A stretch of DNA of 64,000 nt from Bacteroidota bacterium (GTDB taxonomy: Bacteria > Bacteroidota > Bacteroidia > Chitinophagales > Saprospiraceae). A model generated the notes under the pieces. That model was not told where the DNA came from, searched no databases, and worked only from the letters and a program-made list of their open reading frames with translations. Each line of letters begins with the position of its first letter. Position 1 is the first letter of the stretch. Where the stretch lies: contig WGNL01000023.1 in the NCBI GenBank assembly GCA_016124585.1, forward strand, positions 206,108-270,107. Reading direction: 5' to 3'. Positions 1-7,559 of this stretch are shown here, piece after piece. A program made the position numbers and the translations under genes.

Positions 1-162
1 GCCACCGAGCAGCCGGAGTTTGAGCTGTTCGCCGAGTCGGAGAGACGTTTTTTCCTGAAAGTGGTGGATGCGCAGGTGGATTTCCTGCCTGCCGTGGATG
101 GCGTGGTGAAGGAACTGGTGCTGCACCAAGGGGGGCAGGATATGACGGGAACGAGAAAGTAA
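1..162 (+). CDS. C-terminal fragment, DUF3471-like domain (partial)
   Basis: Frame 1 is open from the window edge to a TAA at 160-162, giving the last 53 residues of a protein that starts outside the window. The tail, with a large hydrophobic residue after FFLK and the closing LVLHQGGQ followed by a basic residue, looks like the DUF3471 tail often found at the C terminus of serine beta-lactamase-like hydrolases and peptidases in Bacteroidota. That family match is from memory of the pattern. The catalytic part is not visible, so the enzyme class cannot be stated. Confidence 0.6.
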   Translation, partial: ATEQPEFELFAESERRFFLKVVDAQVDFLPAVDGVVKELVLHQGGQDMTGTRK

Positions 163-181
163 CACGGACTGCCAGTCCGTG
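163..181 (+). terminator. Hairpin after the partial gene
   Basis: Perfect 8-bp stem CACGGACT / AGTCCGTG with a 3-base loop begins directly after the stop codon. It is followed by AAAAC rather than a T tract, so it may stabilise the mRNA end rather than act as a classic intrinsic terminator. Confidence 0.4.
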
Positions 182-242
182 AAAACATCTAAGTGTCGGT
201 TTGGAACTGAACCAAGCCGACCCTTTCAAGAATAGAAAACCG

Positions 243-1751
243 TTATAGCAATTTCCGTAGCTCCTTTTTCAAAATTTCCATTTTTTCAAGAGTCTTTTTA
301 GTCTCGATTGGATATTCTTTCAGAACACGGTCCATCATGACTTCCAAACGTTCCAATCCGTAAGGATGGCTGATTGACTGGGTCAATTCGTCGGGGATAA
401 CCCTTTCATTAACCAACGCATTGTACCTCCAAGCAAGCAAAACTATGTCCCATATACGGATGGAATCCTGAAAACGGCTATCTGCAATGATACGCTTGAT
501 AAGCACGGTGTCTTTGGCATCTTCCAAGGCATATATAAAATTGCTGGTATTCTCTGATTCCACTTTATTGAGACTATAACTGCCGTAGAACCAATCCAAT
601 ATAGTATCCACTTCTCGTTGCCCGCAACGGTGCCATAACTCGGCGTATAGTGCAGCCCTATTGTCCTTATAATCTTCCTTTTGCAGTTGAAGGCAATCCT
701 TTAAGTATTGTGATGCATTGGCGGTATCCAGCCTTGCACAGGCAATATGCCAATAAATAAAATCCAGCGCCATGTGGGAAGTATCCCTCCCACTTGTAGA
801 AAAATCCGCCCGCTCCAATAAATAACCAATATCATTCTTGTCAAACACGACGGGCGCATGCTTTAGAATCCATTGGCACATGCTGTAATATCCATAAGGG
901 GAATGCTCGCTTTCTCTTATCATGTATAGGTCGGGGTCTTTGGTAGGCGGCGTACCCTCCAGAATTTCCTTTACGTGCTGTTTGCCCAAGAACCGAAGTG
1001 CCTCCAACCGCTCTGTTTCATTGAAAAGGTATTTATCATGAACGGGAATATACAACTTATAGATAGCAGCGTCTATTTTATTGGGCAAATTATTGATACG
1101 GGCTTTGAGTGCCATGACCATGCTATCGCTTTGCCAATCATTGGAATTATTGGCATGACCCAATGCTTTTATGCTCATCAACATAAAAAAGCCCAAGGTA
1201 TAGTCAAGGTTTTGTCGCTCCCTTAGAAATTGTGGTAACTCATCTTCAAAATAGAGATACCCGGTCTTGACCATATAATCTTCAAGCACTTTCCTAGCTA
1301 TATCAGCTATCAGCATATCTCTTTTAGATAAATTATAGGCATCACCAGAAATTCCCGATATAATACTTAAATCAGGCACTTTATATGGCCTTGACTTCAA
1401 AAAAACAGCCGAGTCACCGAGAAAATCCGCATAGCGAAGCAGTGCCTTTTGGTCTTCCAATTGATACATGGCCAGTAGTGCAAGCCCCCTCACTTTGGGG
1501 CTTTTATTCTTTAAAAAAACCTCAATCTCCGTCATGGTCAGCGTCTTGGAAAAACTGGTGAAGCGCTCCATTGGAGTAGGCATACTAGGTTTGGTGATAT
1601 AATAGGGTGTTCTGCTGCTATACATGAATTGGGACAAGCTCACAAAATCAATGGAATCGGCAAACACCTGCATTTGCTGTGCCTTTGAGGTTTGAGCGAT
1701 GCCTTGGATTGCGATAGCGCTAATTAATAAAAGCGTGACGGCTGGTTTCAT
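243..1751 (-). CDS. Exported protein of unknown function, 502 aa
   Basis: The protein starts with a clear signal peptide (MKPAVTLLLISAIAIQGIAQ, cleavage near the AQ), so it is exported to the periplasm or beyond. I do not recognise a family. The rest is mostly alpha-helical in appearance. One segment near residues 80-100 (SPKVRGLALLAMYQLEDQ) resembles a HEAT-type helical repeat, and the C terminus is a charged helix rich in K and E. There is no lipobox cysteine and no T9SS sorting domain. It is transcribed away from the OYE gene that starts at 1930, leaving a 178-bp divergent intergenic region. Function is unknown. Confidence 0.75.
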   Translation of the reverse strand: MKPAVTLLLISAIAIQGIAQTSKAQQMQVFADSIDFVSLSQFMYSSRTPYYITKPSMPTPMERFTSFSKTLTMTEIEVFLKNKSPKVRGLALLAMYQLEDQKALLRYADFLGDSAVFLKSRPYKVPDLSIISGISGDAYNLSKRDMLIADIARKVLEDYMVKTGYLYFEDELPQFLRERQNLDYTLGFFMLMSIKALGHANNSNDWQSDSMVMALKARINNLPNKIDAAIYKLYIPVHDKYLFNETERLEALRFLGKQHVKEILEGTPPTKDPDLYMIRESEHSPYGYYSMCQWILKHAPVVFDKNDIGYLLERADFSTSGRDTSHMALDFIYWHIACARLDTANASQYLKDCLQLQKEDYKDNRAALYAELWHRCGQREVDTILDWFYGSYSLNKVESENTSNFIYALEDAKDTVLIKRIIADSRFQDSIRIWDIVLLAWRYNALVNERVIPDELTQSISHPYGLERLEVMMDRVLKEYPIETKKTLEKMEILKKELRKLL

Positions 1752-1929
1752 ATTGATTGATTTCTGATTTTACCTTTTTGAAGGTGGGGGAAAAATGCAG
1801 CGACGTTGCATCCCCCCTTAAAACTCTTTCCCACCTCATCATGTTAATCCAACGCTTCCGAAAAATCGGTGTACCTACCGACAATCAGGAGCGGCTGTTA
1901 TTTTAAAAACTACTAAAAAAGATTGAGAA

Positions 1930-3012
1930 ATGAGTCAGACATTGTTTACACCCCTTCACAAGAACGGAGCGGAATTTAGCAACCGCATCGTGATGGCACC
2001 GATGACCCGCTGCCGGGCCATTGGCAACGTGCCGAACGACCTCATGGCCACCTACTACGCCCAACGTGCCACCGCCGGGCTTATCATCACCGAAGGCACC
2101 TCACCCTCCCCGAATGGCTTGGGCTATGCCCGCATCCCCGGTATTTTCAACCAAGCACAGGTGGAAGGCTGGAAGAAAACGACCGAGGCCGTACATGCCA
2201 CGGGCGGCAAAATCTTCTTGCAAATCATGCACACAGGCCGGGTGTCCCACTCCGCCAATATGCCCGAAGGCTCGAAAATCGTGGCCCCATCCGCCATCTC
2301 CGCCGACGGCAATATGTGGACGGACTCGCAGGGGATGCAGAAGACCGAAATGCCCGAAGCCATGACCACCGACGAGGTAAAGGCAACCGTACAGGAATAC
2401 ATCCAAGCCGCCAAGAACGCCATCGAGGCGGGCTTCGACGGGGTGGAAATCCACGCTGCCAACGGCTACCTGCCCAACCAGTTCCTGAACCCCAACTCTA
2501 ATACCCGCACTGACGAATACGGCGGCAGCACCGAGAACCGCAGCCGCTTTGTGCTGGAAATCGCTCAGGGTATTGTGGATGCCATCGGCAAGGAAAAAAC
2601 GGGCATCCGCTTTTCGCCCTACAACCCCTTCAATGCGATGGGACAGTTTGACGAGACTTTTGAGACCTACGACTACCTCGCCCAGGAGATGAACAAGCTC
2701 GGCATCCTTTACGTCCACCTGCTGGACGGCGCTGCCCGTGCCGCTGGGAAGGAAGGGCTGGAACTGCTCGCCAAAATACGGGAGACATACCACGGCATCC
2801 TCATCGTGAATGCGGGCTACGACAAGGAGCGTGCCGCCCATGCCCTCGACGTGGAAAAAGCGGACATGGTGTCCTTCGGCTCGAAATTCATTTCGAACCC
2901 CGACCTGCCCTACCGCTTCGAACACAACCTGGAACTGGTCACACCCGACCAGAATACGTTCTACACCCCCGATGCGGTGGGCTATACGGATTATGGGTTT
3001 AGTGAAAACTGA
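1930..3012 (+). CDS. Alkene reductase, Old Yellow Enzyme family (NemA-like)
   Basis: FMN-dependent, NAD(P)H-using reductase of activated C=C bonds, nitroesters or quinone-like compounds; cytosolic. The 360 residues match the usual length of the family (about 360). The N-terminal FMN-binding motif APMTR is at 23-27 and the substrate-binding pair H175/N178 lies in VEIHAANGYL, followed by Y180. The TIM-barrel motif DEYGGS is at 195-200. The exact physiological substrate cannot be read from sequence. The gene is single, with a terminator downstream. Its last codons are copied 112 bp further on by a palindromic insertion (separate entries), so the natural 3' end was once followed directly by the present 3127 region. 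Confidence 0.93.
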   Translation: MSQTLFTPLHKNGAEFSNRIVMAPMTRCRAIGNVPNDLMATYYAQRATAGLIITEGTSPSPNGLGYARIPGIFNQAQVEGWKKTTEAVHATGGKIFLQIMHTGRVSHSANMPEGSKIVAPSAISADGNMWTDSQGMQKTEMPEAMTTDEVKATVQEYIQAAKNAIEAGFDGVEIHAANGYLPNQFLNPNSNTRTDEYGGSTENRSRFVLEIAQGIVDAIGKEKTGIRFSPYNPFNAMGQFDETFETYDYLAQEMNKLGILYVHLLDGAARAAGKEGLELLAKIRETYHGILIVNAGYDKERAAHALDVEKADMVSFGSKFISNPDLPYRFEHNLELVTPDQNTFYTPDAVGYTDYGFSEN

Positions 3013-3126
3013 TATAGTGGTCGCCCAATTTATTGGGCAGACCCAGCATTATAAAACAATAGGCCTGCCCAATAAATTGGGCGGCCACAAAGCCGCCACG
3101 GATTATATGTTTAGTGAAAACTGATA
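2986..3126. repeat. 29-bp duplication of the OYE gene end around a palindromic insert
   Basis: The 29 bases at 2986-3014 (last codons, stop and two bases beyond) recur at 3098-3126 with two mismatches, displaced by 112 bp. Both copies encode TDY-x-FSEN and a stop. Between them lies the palindromic element at 3017-3088. This is the geometry of an insertion that duplicated its target, with an unusually long direct repeat. Confidence 0.85.
3017..3088. mobile_element. Palindromic (MITE-like) element, 24-bp inverted arms
   Basis: Left arm 3017-3040 and right arm 3065-3088 are reverse complements with one mismatch, separated by 24 bp. Each arm also contains its own small hairpin (GCCCAA / TTGGGC). 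No transposase is present, so it would be a non-autonomous element. It is flanked by the 29-bp direct repeat of the OYE gene end. Confidence 0.65.
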
Positions 3127-3147
3127 AACATTGGAACAATATGATGG

Positions 3148-3176
3148 AAGGGCTTCCGTGAGGAGGCCCTTTTTTT
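3148..3176 (+). terminator. Intrinsic terminator of the OYE gene
   Basis: Stem AAGGGCTTCC / GGAGGCCCTT (one mismatch, 4-base loop) at 3148-3171 running into seven T residues. It sits past the second copy of the OYE gene end, so it was probably the original terminator before the insertion. Confidence 0.8.
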
Positions 3177-3362
3177 GTTGGGGAAAAGTTTCACCTGTGA
3201 AGGTTAAATGAAAACTTTGTCCGACTCAACCTTAAAAAATACTATGCAATGTTTTCACGGAAGAAGAATAACATGAAAAAATAAAGTGAAAGCAATAAAT
3301 TAGCGTCAAAATAATCGGATATCATTTCATATCCCATTCGTCAATACAATATAAACAACACG

Positions 3363-4463
3363 ATGAACCCGAAAGCAGACGTCCTTATAGTTACCGTCAC
3401 ACCCATCGAAAGCAGGTCAGTCATCAAAGCTTTTAAGGAGGCTACGGGCAATGCCCCGAAGATGGAGCACATCAAAGACCGCACCTACCACAACCTCGGC
3501 AGCATCAACGGCGCAAGTATTTACATGGCTATTTCACAAATGGGCGCTGGTGGCGTGGGCGGCTCGCAGGAAACCGTCCGAAAAGGCATTGAAGCCCTGA
3601 ACCCCGCTGCGGTTATCATGGTCGGCATTGCCTTTGGCGTCAATCCGACCAAACAAAGAATCGGTGATATTCTGGTGTCCCACCAACTGCGGCCTTATGA
3701 ACTCCAGCGCTATGGGAAAGACGAAATCATTCTTCGGGGCGACAAACCCCCGGCATCGGCTTGGCTTTACAACCTGCTCCAAAGCATCGCACTGTATTGG
3801 GATGAAAGCAACGGTAGGGTAAAACCCGGCGTGATACTCACTGGCGAAAAACTGGTGGACAATGTGGACTACCGTGACCAACTGGTTAGTCTGGAAAAAG
3901 AAGCCATTGGCGGGGAAATGGAAGGTGCCGGGCTTTATGTCGCCTGCCATGATTACAAAAAAGACTGGATTCTCGTAAAAGCCATTTGCGACTGGGCAGA
4001 TGGTGAAAAAGACAATCCTCATAAAGACGAGCACCAGGAAATAGCCGCCCACAATGCCGCTAGTTTCGTCGTCTTTGCCTTGCAGCAGGTTCAGATTACA
4101 CAAAACGCCCCCCAACCAGAAGCAGATAAACCTAAAGAAACGCCTTTAACAAAGCCCGAAGAAAAGCCGTCCTTTCATACCCTATTAGCACAAGGTAGGA
4201 CGGGCCAAGTCATCGAGCAGTTGCTGGCCCTCACAGCATTGGACAAGTATTTAAACAACGAAGTCATTCTGTTATCATCCCGCTATGCTGCCTATCAAAG
4301 GAAACTCAATAACGGTACTGTCAGCAGCAGCTCACTTAGCATAGATTTGAACAGGATTAACCAAGCATTGATTGCCATAATTGACAAGCTGCCGCCAAAC
4401 CTCGCTGCTGCCGCCAACAAGGTTTACAATATCAACCATATAGATAATGCCAATTTCTCCTAG
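3363..4463 (+). CDS. Nucleoside phosphorylase effector with EAD11-like domain and amyloid-like tail
   Basis: Three parts are visible. Residues 5-245 are a PNP/MTAN-type nucleoside phosphorylase domain with the expected active-site set: E16 in TPIE, E185/E187 in GEMEGAG and D210 in AICDWAD. Residues 250-268 are a polar linker. Residues 270-343 (from LLAQGRTGQVIEQLL to LNRINQALIAIIDKL) resemble effector-associated domain 11, a helical adaptor of bacterial conflict systems. The last residues, KVYNINHIDNANF (353-365), match the N terminus of the next protein. PNP domains occur as effectors in bacterial and fungal NLR-type systems, where they would act on nucleosides or nucleotides. I infer that this is the toxic output of the two-gene system and that the next gene senses the trigger. 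The spacing to that gene is 3 bp, so they are co-transcribed. The product could also be a simple regulated hydrolase, but the adaptor and tail argue against housekeeping. Confidence 0.85.
   Translation: MNPKADVLIVTVTPIESRSVIKAFKEATGNAPKMEHIKDRTYHNLGSINGASIYMAISQMGAGGVGGSQETVRKGIEALNPAAVIMVGIAFGVNPTKQRIGDILVSHQLRPYELQRYGKDEIILRGDKPPASAWLYNLLQSIALYWDESNGRVKPGVILTGEKLVDNVDYRDQLVSLEKEAIGGEMEGAGLYVACHDYKKDWILVKAICDWADGEKDNPHKDEHQEIAAHNAASFVVFALQQVQITQNAPQPEADKPKETPLTKPEEKPSFHTLLAQGRTGQVIEQLLALTALDKYLNNEVILLSSRYAAYQRKLNNGTVSSSSLSIDLNRINQALIAIIDKLPPNLAAAANKVYNINHIDNANFS
4419..4457 (+). other. Motif A: amyloid-like tail of the PNP effector
   Basis: Encodes KVYNINHIDNANF, residues 353-365 of 366. Pattern K-x-Y-x-I-x-x-I-x-N-A-x-F with alternating hydrophobic residues. 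It pairs with motif B at 4485-4523. Confidence 0.7.
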
Positions 4464-4466
4464 TTT

Positions 4467-6473
4467 ATGAACCAGCATGCTGATAAGTTGTACAAAATTG
4501 AAACAATAGGCAACGCCACTTTCATCAATTACCCGGATGGCCGCAAGATTCCACGCTATTTGACAAAGCTCCCGTTCAAATCCGACTACTTCATCGGCAG
4601 GGAAGCTGATATGCAAGCCATTGAAAGGAAATACCAAGAAGAGCAGCGGCTGCTGGTGCTGGTAAATGGCGACGGCGGCATAGGCAAGACCACCCTTGCC
4701 GCCAAGTATTGGTATGCCTACGAAGTCCGCTACACGCATTTTGCCTGGCTGTATATAGACACCAGCATTGCCAATGCCCTGATAAGCCTTGCACCGGAAT
4801 TGGGTGTGAGATTCGACGCCATGGACGACCAAGCAACCCAATTAAACAAGACCTGCCATGCCCTCACCAACCTTGCCATGCCCTGTTTGCTCATCTTGGA
4901 CAATGCCAATGAGGATGTGGACTTGAAATCGCATTTCGGCCACCTGCATGCCTTGGGCAAATGCCATATCATCCTCACCTCTAGGGTCAAGAAACTGGAT
5001 ACCGTCCCTGTCATAGAAGTGAAGCCGCTAAGCCCAGATGAAGTGGCCACCCTTTTCAAAAATTATTATGAAAAACTACAAGACGCCGAACTGCCCTTGC
5101 TCCATGAGATACTGAAGGCCGTAGATTACAATACACTCGTTGCTGAAATTTTAGCCAAAAACCTGGCCGTCCTTAACGAATTTGACACGGCTTACACTTT
5201 GGAAAAACTCTTGGCCGATTTAAGGTCAAAAGGCCTGCTGGCCATTGAAAGCGAGAAAGTCGGCGTTGTATATCAGAGCCATACCCTGCTGGAAGCCACC
5301 CCCAACGACATCATCTCGGCCATGTACGACTTATCCAAGCTGGCCGAACTTGAAATACGATTGCTCAGCAATTTTGCCGTGCTGCCCGCCGAGAAAATAC
5401 CCCACGATTTGTTCAAGCAATTATTAAAACCCGAAGACGAAAAAGCCTTCAAGCAAGCCCTCAGCCAACTGGTGAACAAAGGCTGGCTCGAACACCACCG
5501 TACCGACAACAGCTTCAAGATAAGCCCTGTGATACAGGAAGTGACCAAGGCCAAGAACGCCGAGCGGCTGCTGTCCGACTGCCGGATTTTGATAAACGTG
5601 CTGATAAATGGGCTTGACAACGAAAACCGCCACACCGACAATTACCGCCAAGCCACCGTGCTGGCCCGCTTGGGCGAGGCAGTGGTGCAGGCCATGCCCA
5701 CGCCCGATTTTGATGTGGCCAATTTATGCCAAAACATTGGCAACTATCATAAAGACACGGGCAATATCAATTCGATGATGCAGGCATATCAGCGAATGGT
5801 GGACTTGCAGACCGCCCTGCTGGCTGCCGAACCGGATAATGCTGATTTCAAAAACGGCCTCGCCGTCTCTTACTCCAAACTCGGCGAAACCCACACCGCA
5901 CTCGGCAACTTGGACAAGGCTCTCGGTTTTTATGAAAAGGACGCCGAATTGTCAAAGGAACTCCACGATGCCTTCCCAAACAATGTCGGGTTCAAAAACG
6001 GCCTAGCCGTCTCTTACTCCAATCTCGGCAACACCCACACCGCCCTTGGCAACTTGGACAAGGCACTCGGTTTTTATGAAGAACTCAACCGATTGGAAAA
6101 GGAACTCCACGATGCCTTCCCGAACAATGTCGAATTCAAAAACGGCCTCGCCGTCTCTTACTTCAATCTCGGCAACACCCACACCGCCCTAGGCAACTTA
6201 GACAAGGCACTCGGTTTTTATGAAGACTACAACCGATTGGAAAAGGAACTCCACGATGCCTTCCCGAACAATGTCGGGTTCAAAAACGGCCTTGCTGTCT
6301 CGTATGCAAAATTGGGCGAATACAGCCGTGACCATCTGAAGGATAAGGCCAAAGCCAAGGCCTATTTTCAGCAGGCAGCAGCTTTATGGGAGGAACTGGT
6401 GCGGGATGCACCGGGATATGTGGAGTTCAAGCGAAATTTGGAGATAGTGCAGCGGGCTTTGGCGGGGCTGTGA
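4467..6473 (+). CDS. NB-ARC STAND ATPase with TPR sensor (bacterial NLR-like)
   Basis: Residues 7-19 (KLYKIETIGNATF) repeat the tail of the preceding effector. Residues 40-290 are an NB-ARC-type P-loop module: FIGRE at 42-46, Walker A GDGGIGKTT at 68-76, Walker B LLILDN at 141-146, and the arginine-finger-type LTSR at 170-173. A winged-helix region follows (about 300-385), then TPR repeats from about 400 to the end, including three near-identical 48-residue units. STAND ATPases of this layout bind a trigger through the repeat domain, then oligomerise on ATP and recruit an effector. Here the effector is probably the upstream PNP protein, seeded through the shared motif; this part is inference. 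The likely role is defence or programmed cell death. The 668-residue length is normal for the class. Confidence 0.88.
   Translation: MNQHADKLYKIETIGNATFINYPDGRKIPRYLTKLPFKSDYFIGREADMQAIERKYQEEQRLLVLVNGDGGIGKTTLAAKYWYAYEVRYTHFAWLYIDTSIANALISLAPELGVRFDAMDDQATQLNKTCHALTNLAMPCLLILDNANEDVDLKSHFGHLHALGKCHIILTSRVKKLDTVPVIEVKPLSPDEVATLFKNYYEKLQDAELPLLHEILKAVDYNTLVAEILAKNLAVLNEFDTAYTLEKLLADLRSKGLLAIESEKVGVVYQSHTLLEATPNDIISAMYDLSKLAELEIRLLSNFAVLPAEKIPHDLFKQLLKPEDEKAFKQALSQLVNKGWLEHHRTDNSFKISPVIQEVTKAKNAERLLSDCRILINVLINGLDNENRHTDNYRQATVLARLGEAVVQAMPTPDFDVANLCQNIGNYHKDTGNINSMMQAYQRMVDLQTALLAAEPDNADFKNGLAVSYSKLGETHTALGNLDKALGFYEKDAELSKELHDAFPNNVGFKNGLAVSYSNLGNTHTALGNLDKALGFYEELNRLEKELHDAFPNNVEFKNGLAVSYFNLGNTHTALGNLDKALGFYEDYNRLEKELHDAFPNNVGFKNGLAVSYAKLGEYSRDHLKDKAKAKAYFQQAAALWEELVRDAPGYVEFKRNLEIVQRALAGL
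4485..4523 (+). other. Motif B: amyloid-like head of the STAND ATPase
   Basis: Encodes KLYKIETIGNATF, residues 7-19. Seven of 13 positions are identical to motif A (K, Y, I, I, N, A, F) and the rest keep the polar/hydrophobic alternation. Confidence 0.7.
5847..6278 (+). repeat. Three 144-bp near-identical TPR-coding units
   Basis: Units start at 5847, 5991 and 6135, exactly 144 bp (48 codons) apart, each beginning FKNGLAVSY; a fourth, partial unit begins at 6279. Similarity is high at the DNA level, including third positions, which indicates recent duplication or gene conversion in the sensor part of the NLR-like protein. Confidence 0.92.
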
Positions 6474-6642
6474 GTGGTCTGAATCACGGATGAAGCGGAT
6501 TCAAGGATTACGCTGAAGGGCGCTGCCTTACAGCCGCACTCGTCTTAGTGTCCCATTTTTTTCAAAGCAAACCCAGCATTTCCCAATTTAGGTTCCCCTT
6601 TAGGGCAATGTTATTAACTTTAGATAATGCTTCCGCCAAGGA

Positions 6643-6680
6643 CATCCCCCTAGCCCCCTTCAAAGGGGGTTAGGGGGATG
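6643..6680. repeat. Palindromic interspersed repeat (REP-like)
   Basis: 38-bp imperfect palindrome, CATCCCCCTAGCCCCCTT opposite AAGGGGGTTAGGGGGATG. A related half site (CATCCCCCTTTAGAGG) occurs at 6722. It could form a strong hairpin downstream of the STAND gene. Confidence 0.7.
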
Positions 6681-6773
6681 TTGGTCAGGGCAGGCTTTTT
6701 AAATCTCTCTTAAGTTAAAGTCATCCCCCTTTAGAGGTCAGGGGTAAATGCCCCGCTTTGAGCCGCTCCTTTA

Positions 6774-6876
6774 CCGCTTTTGTCATCGCCGTAGGCGACC
6801 TGCAACGTCATGCAATACGCCACAACGGGACGCCGCACATGTCGCCGCTGGTGGTCTGCGACCATGACAAAAGCGG
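6774..6876. repeat. 13-bp perfect inverted repeat, 77 bp apart
   Basis: CCGCTTTTGTCAT at 6774-6786 and ATGACAAAAGCGG at 6864-6876 are exact reverse complements. The interior is GC-rich and non-coding. It may be a small non-autonomous element or a stem of a folded RNA; nothing decides between these. Confidence 0.5.
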
Positions 6877-6903
6877 CGCACAGCGGGGTGAGCTAACTCG
6901 TCT

Positions 6904-6989
6904 AAATCACGGATGAAACAGATTACAAGATTCCGCCGAACGTGCCACCCCCCATCCGTGCAATCCCCAAATCCGCCAAATCCATGATT
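6904..6989. repeat. Imperfect inverted interspersed repeat
   Basis: The segment beginning AATCACGGATGAA (6905) is weakly mirrored by the one ending AATCCATGATT (6989). A second copy of the left part lies near 6481 after the STAND gene. These look like dispersed intergenic repeats rather than genes. Confidence 0.45.
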
Positions 6990-7049
6990 CAGAAAATTCC
7001 CCCCAAAAACCACAAAACTTGCCAAGATTCACTCCCCTGCCCCTCCGAC

Positions 7050-7385
7050 TGGCTCCCCTTCGCTCAATATTCAAGTGCCGTGCACCAATATTGGGACGGC
7101 GTGCGCCAATATTGGAAAGGCGTGAGCTAAGATTGGAACGGCGTCGGCTCCGACCAGCGAGGAATTTGCCAATCTTGGCGTTCCGAACGCTAAGATTGGC
7201 ACGGCGTGCGCTCCGACCAGCGCCCCGTCGGCAAAGATTCAAACGGCGTCGGCTCTGATTGGCTTGCCGTGCGCTGGGCGGGGCACGGCGAAGGCTTCGA
7301 CTGGCTCCCCTTTCGCTAAATTTCAAAGAATCTGACCCATTTCAGAAAATTCTGACCCTTTTTGAAAAAATATTGGCCATTTCAG
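7050..7385. repeat. Degenerate 21-bp tandem array
   Basis: About 15 consecutive 21-base units can be laid out in register, for example ACCAATATTGGGACGGCGTGC, then GCCAATATTGGAAAGGCG and GCTAAGATTGGAACGGCG. The common core is a CTAAGATTGG-like block followed by aCGGCGTGCG. Units at the 3' side decay into AT-rich copies. There are no conserved spacers, so it is not a CRISPR array. Because 21 is a multiple of three, several frames stay open and encode arginine-rich heptads. I do not treat these as a gene. Confidence 0.7.
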
Positions 7386-7559
7386 AAAAAAGCGGCAGTT
7401 GGAGAAAATCTGGCACAATTCATGGTGAATTATTTTAATATAAAAATGAGATTAGGGCGTTCATATTTTCTAATCAACCAGTGAGTCCAACAATGCGATG
7501 ACGCTTTTCTGAAGAAGCCGCCAACGCTTGTCAAGCCCCCTGCTTAATCTATCCAAACT

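Larger units (their letters stand above)
6474..7559. other. Repeat-rich non-coding region, 1.1 kb
   Basis: No gene is supported here. It holds several inverted repeats (6643-6680, 6774-6876, 6904-6989), two related copies of an AATCACGGATGAA-type interspersed repeat (near 6481 and 6905), and a 21-bp degenerate tandem array from about 7050. The last 175 bases before the gene at 7560 are AT-rich and show no clear feature. The open frames across the array are by-products of its 21-bp (seven-codon) period. Confidence 0.7.

Noticed and set aside
2101-2925. 274-aa minus-strand frame over the OYE gene
   Set aside because: It is the shadow of a GC-rich coding region; the plus-strand protein is a clear OYE enzyme.
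6907-7326. Minus-strand 139-aa Arg-rich frame across the 21-bp array
   Set aside because: Its heptads follow directly from the 21-bp period, and opposite-strand frames are equally open. No ribosome-site or conserved domain supports it.
7050-7385. CRISPR array
   Set aside because: Units are adjacent and diverge gradually; there are no constant repeats separated by unique spacers, and no cas genes.
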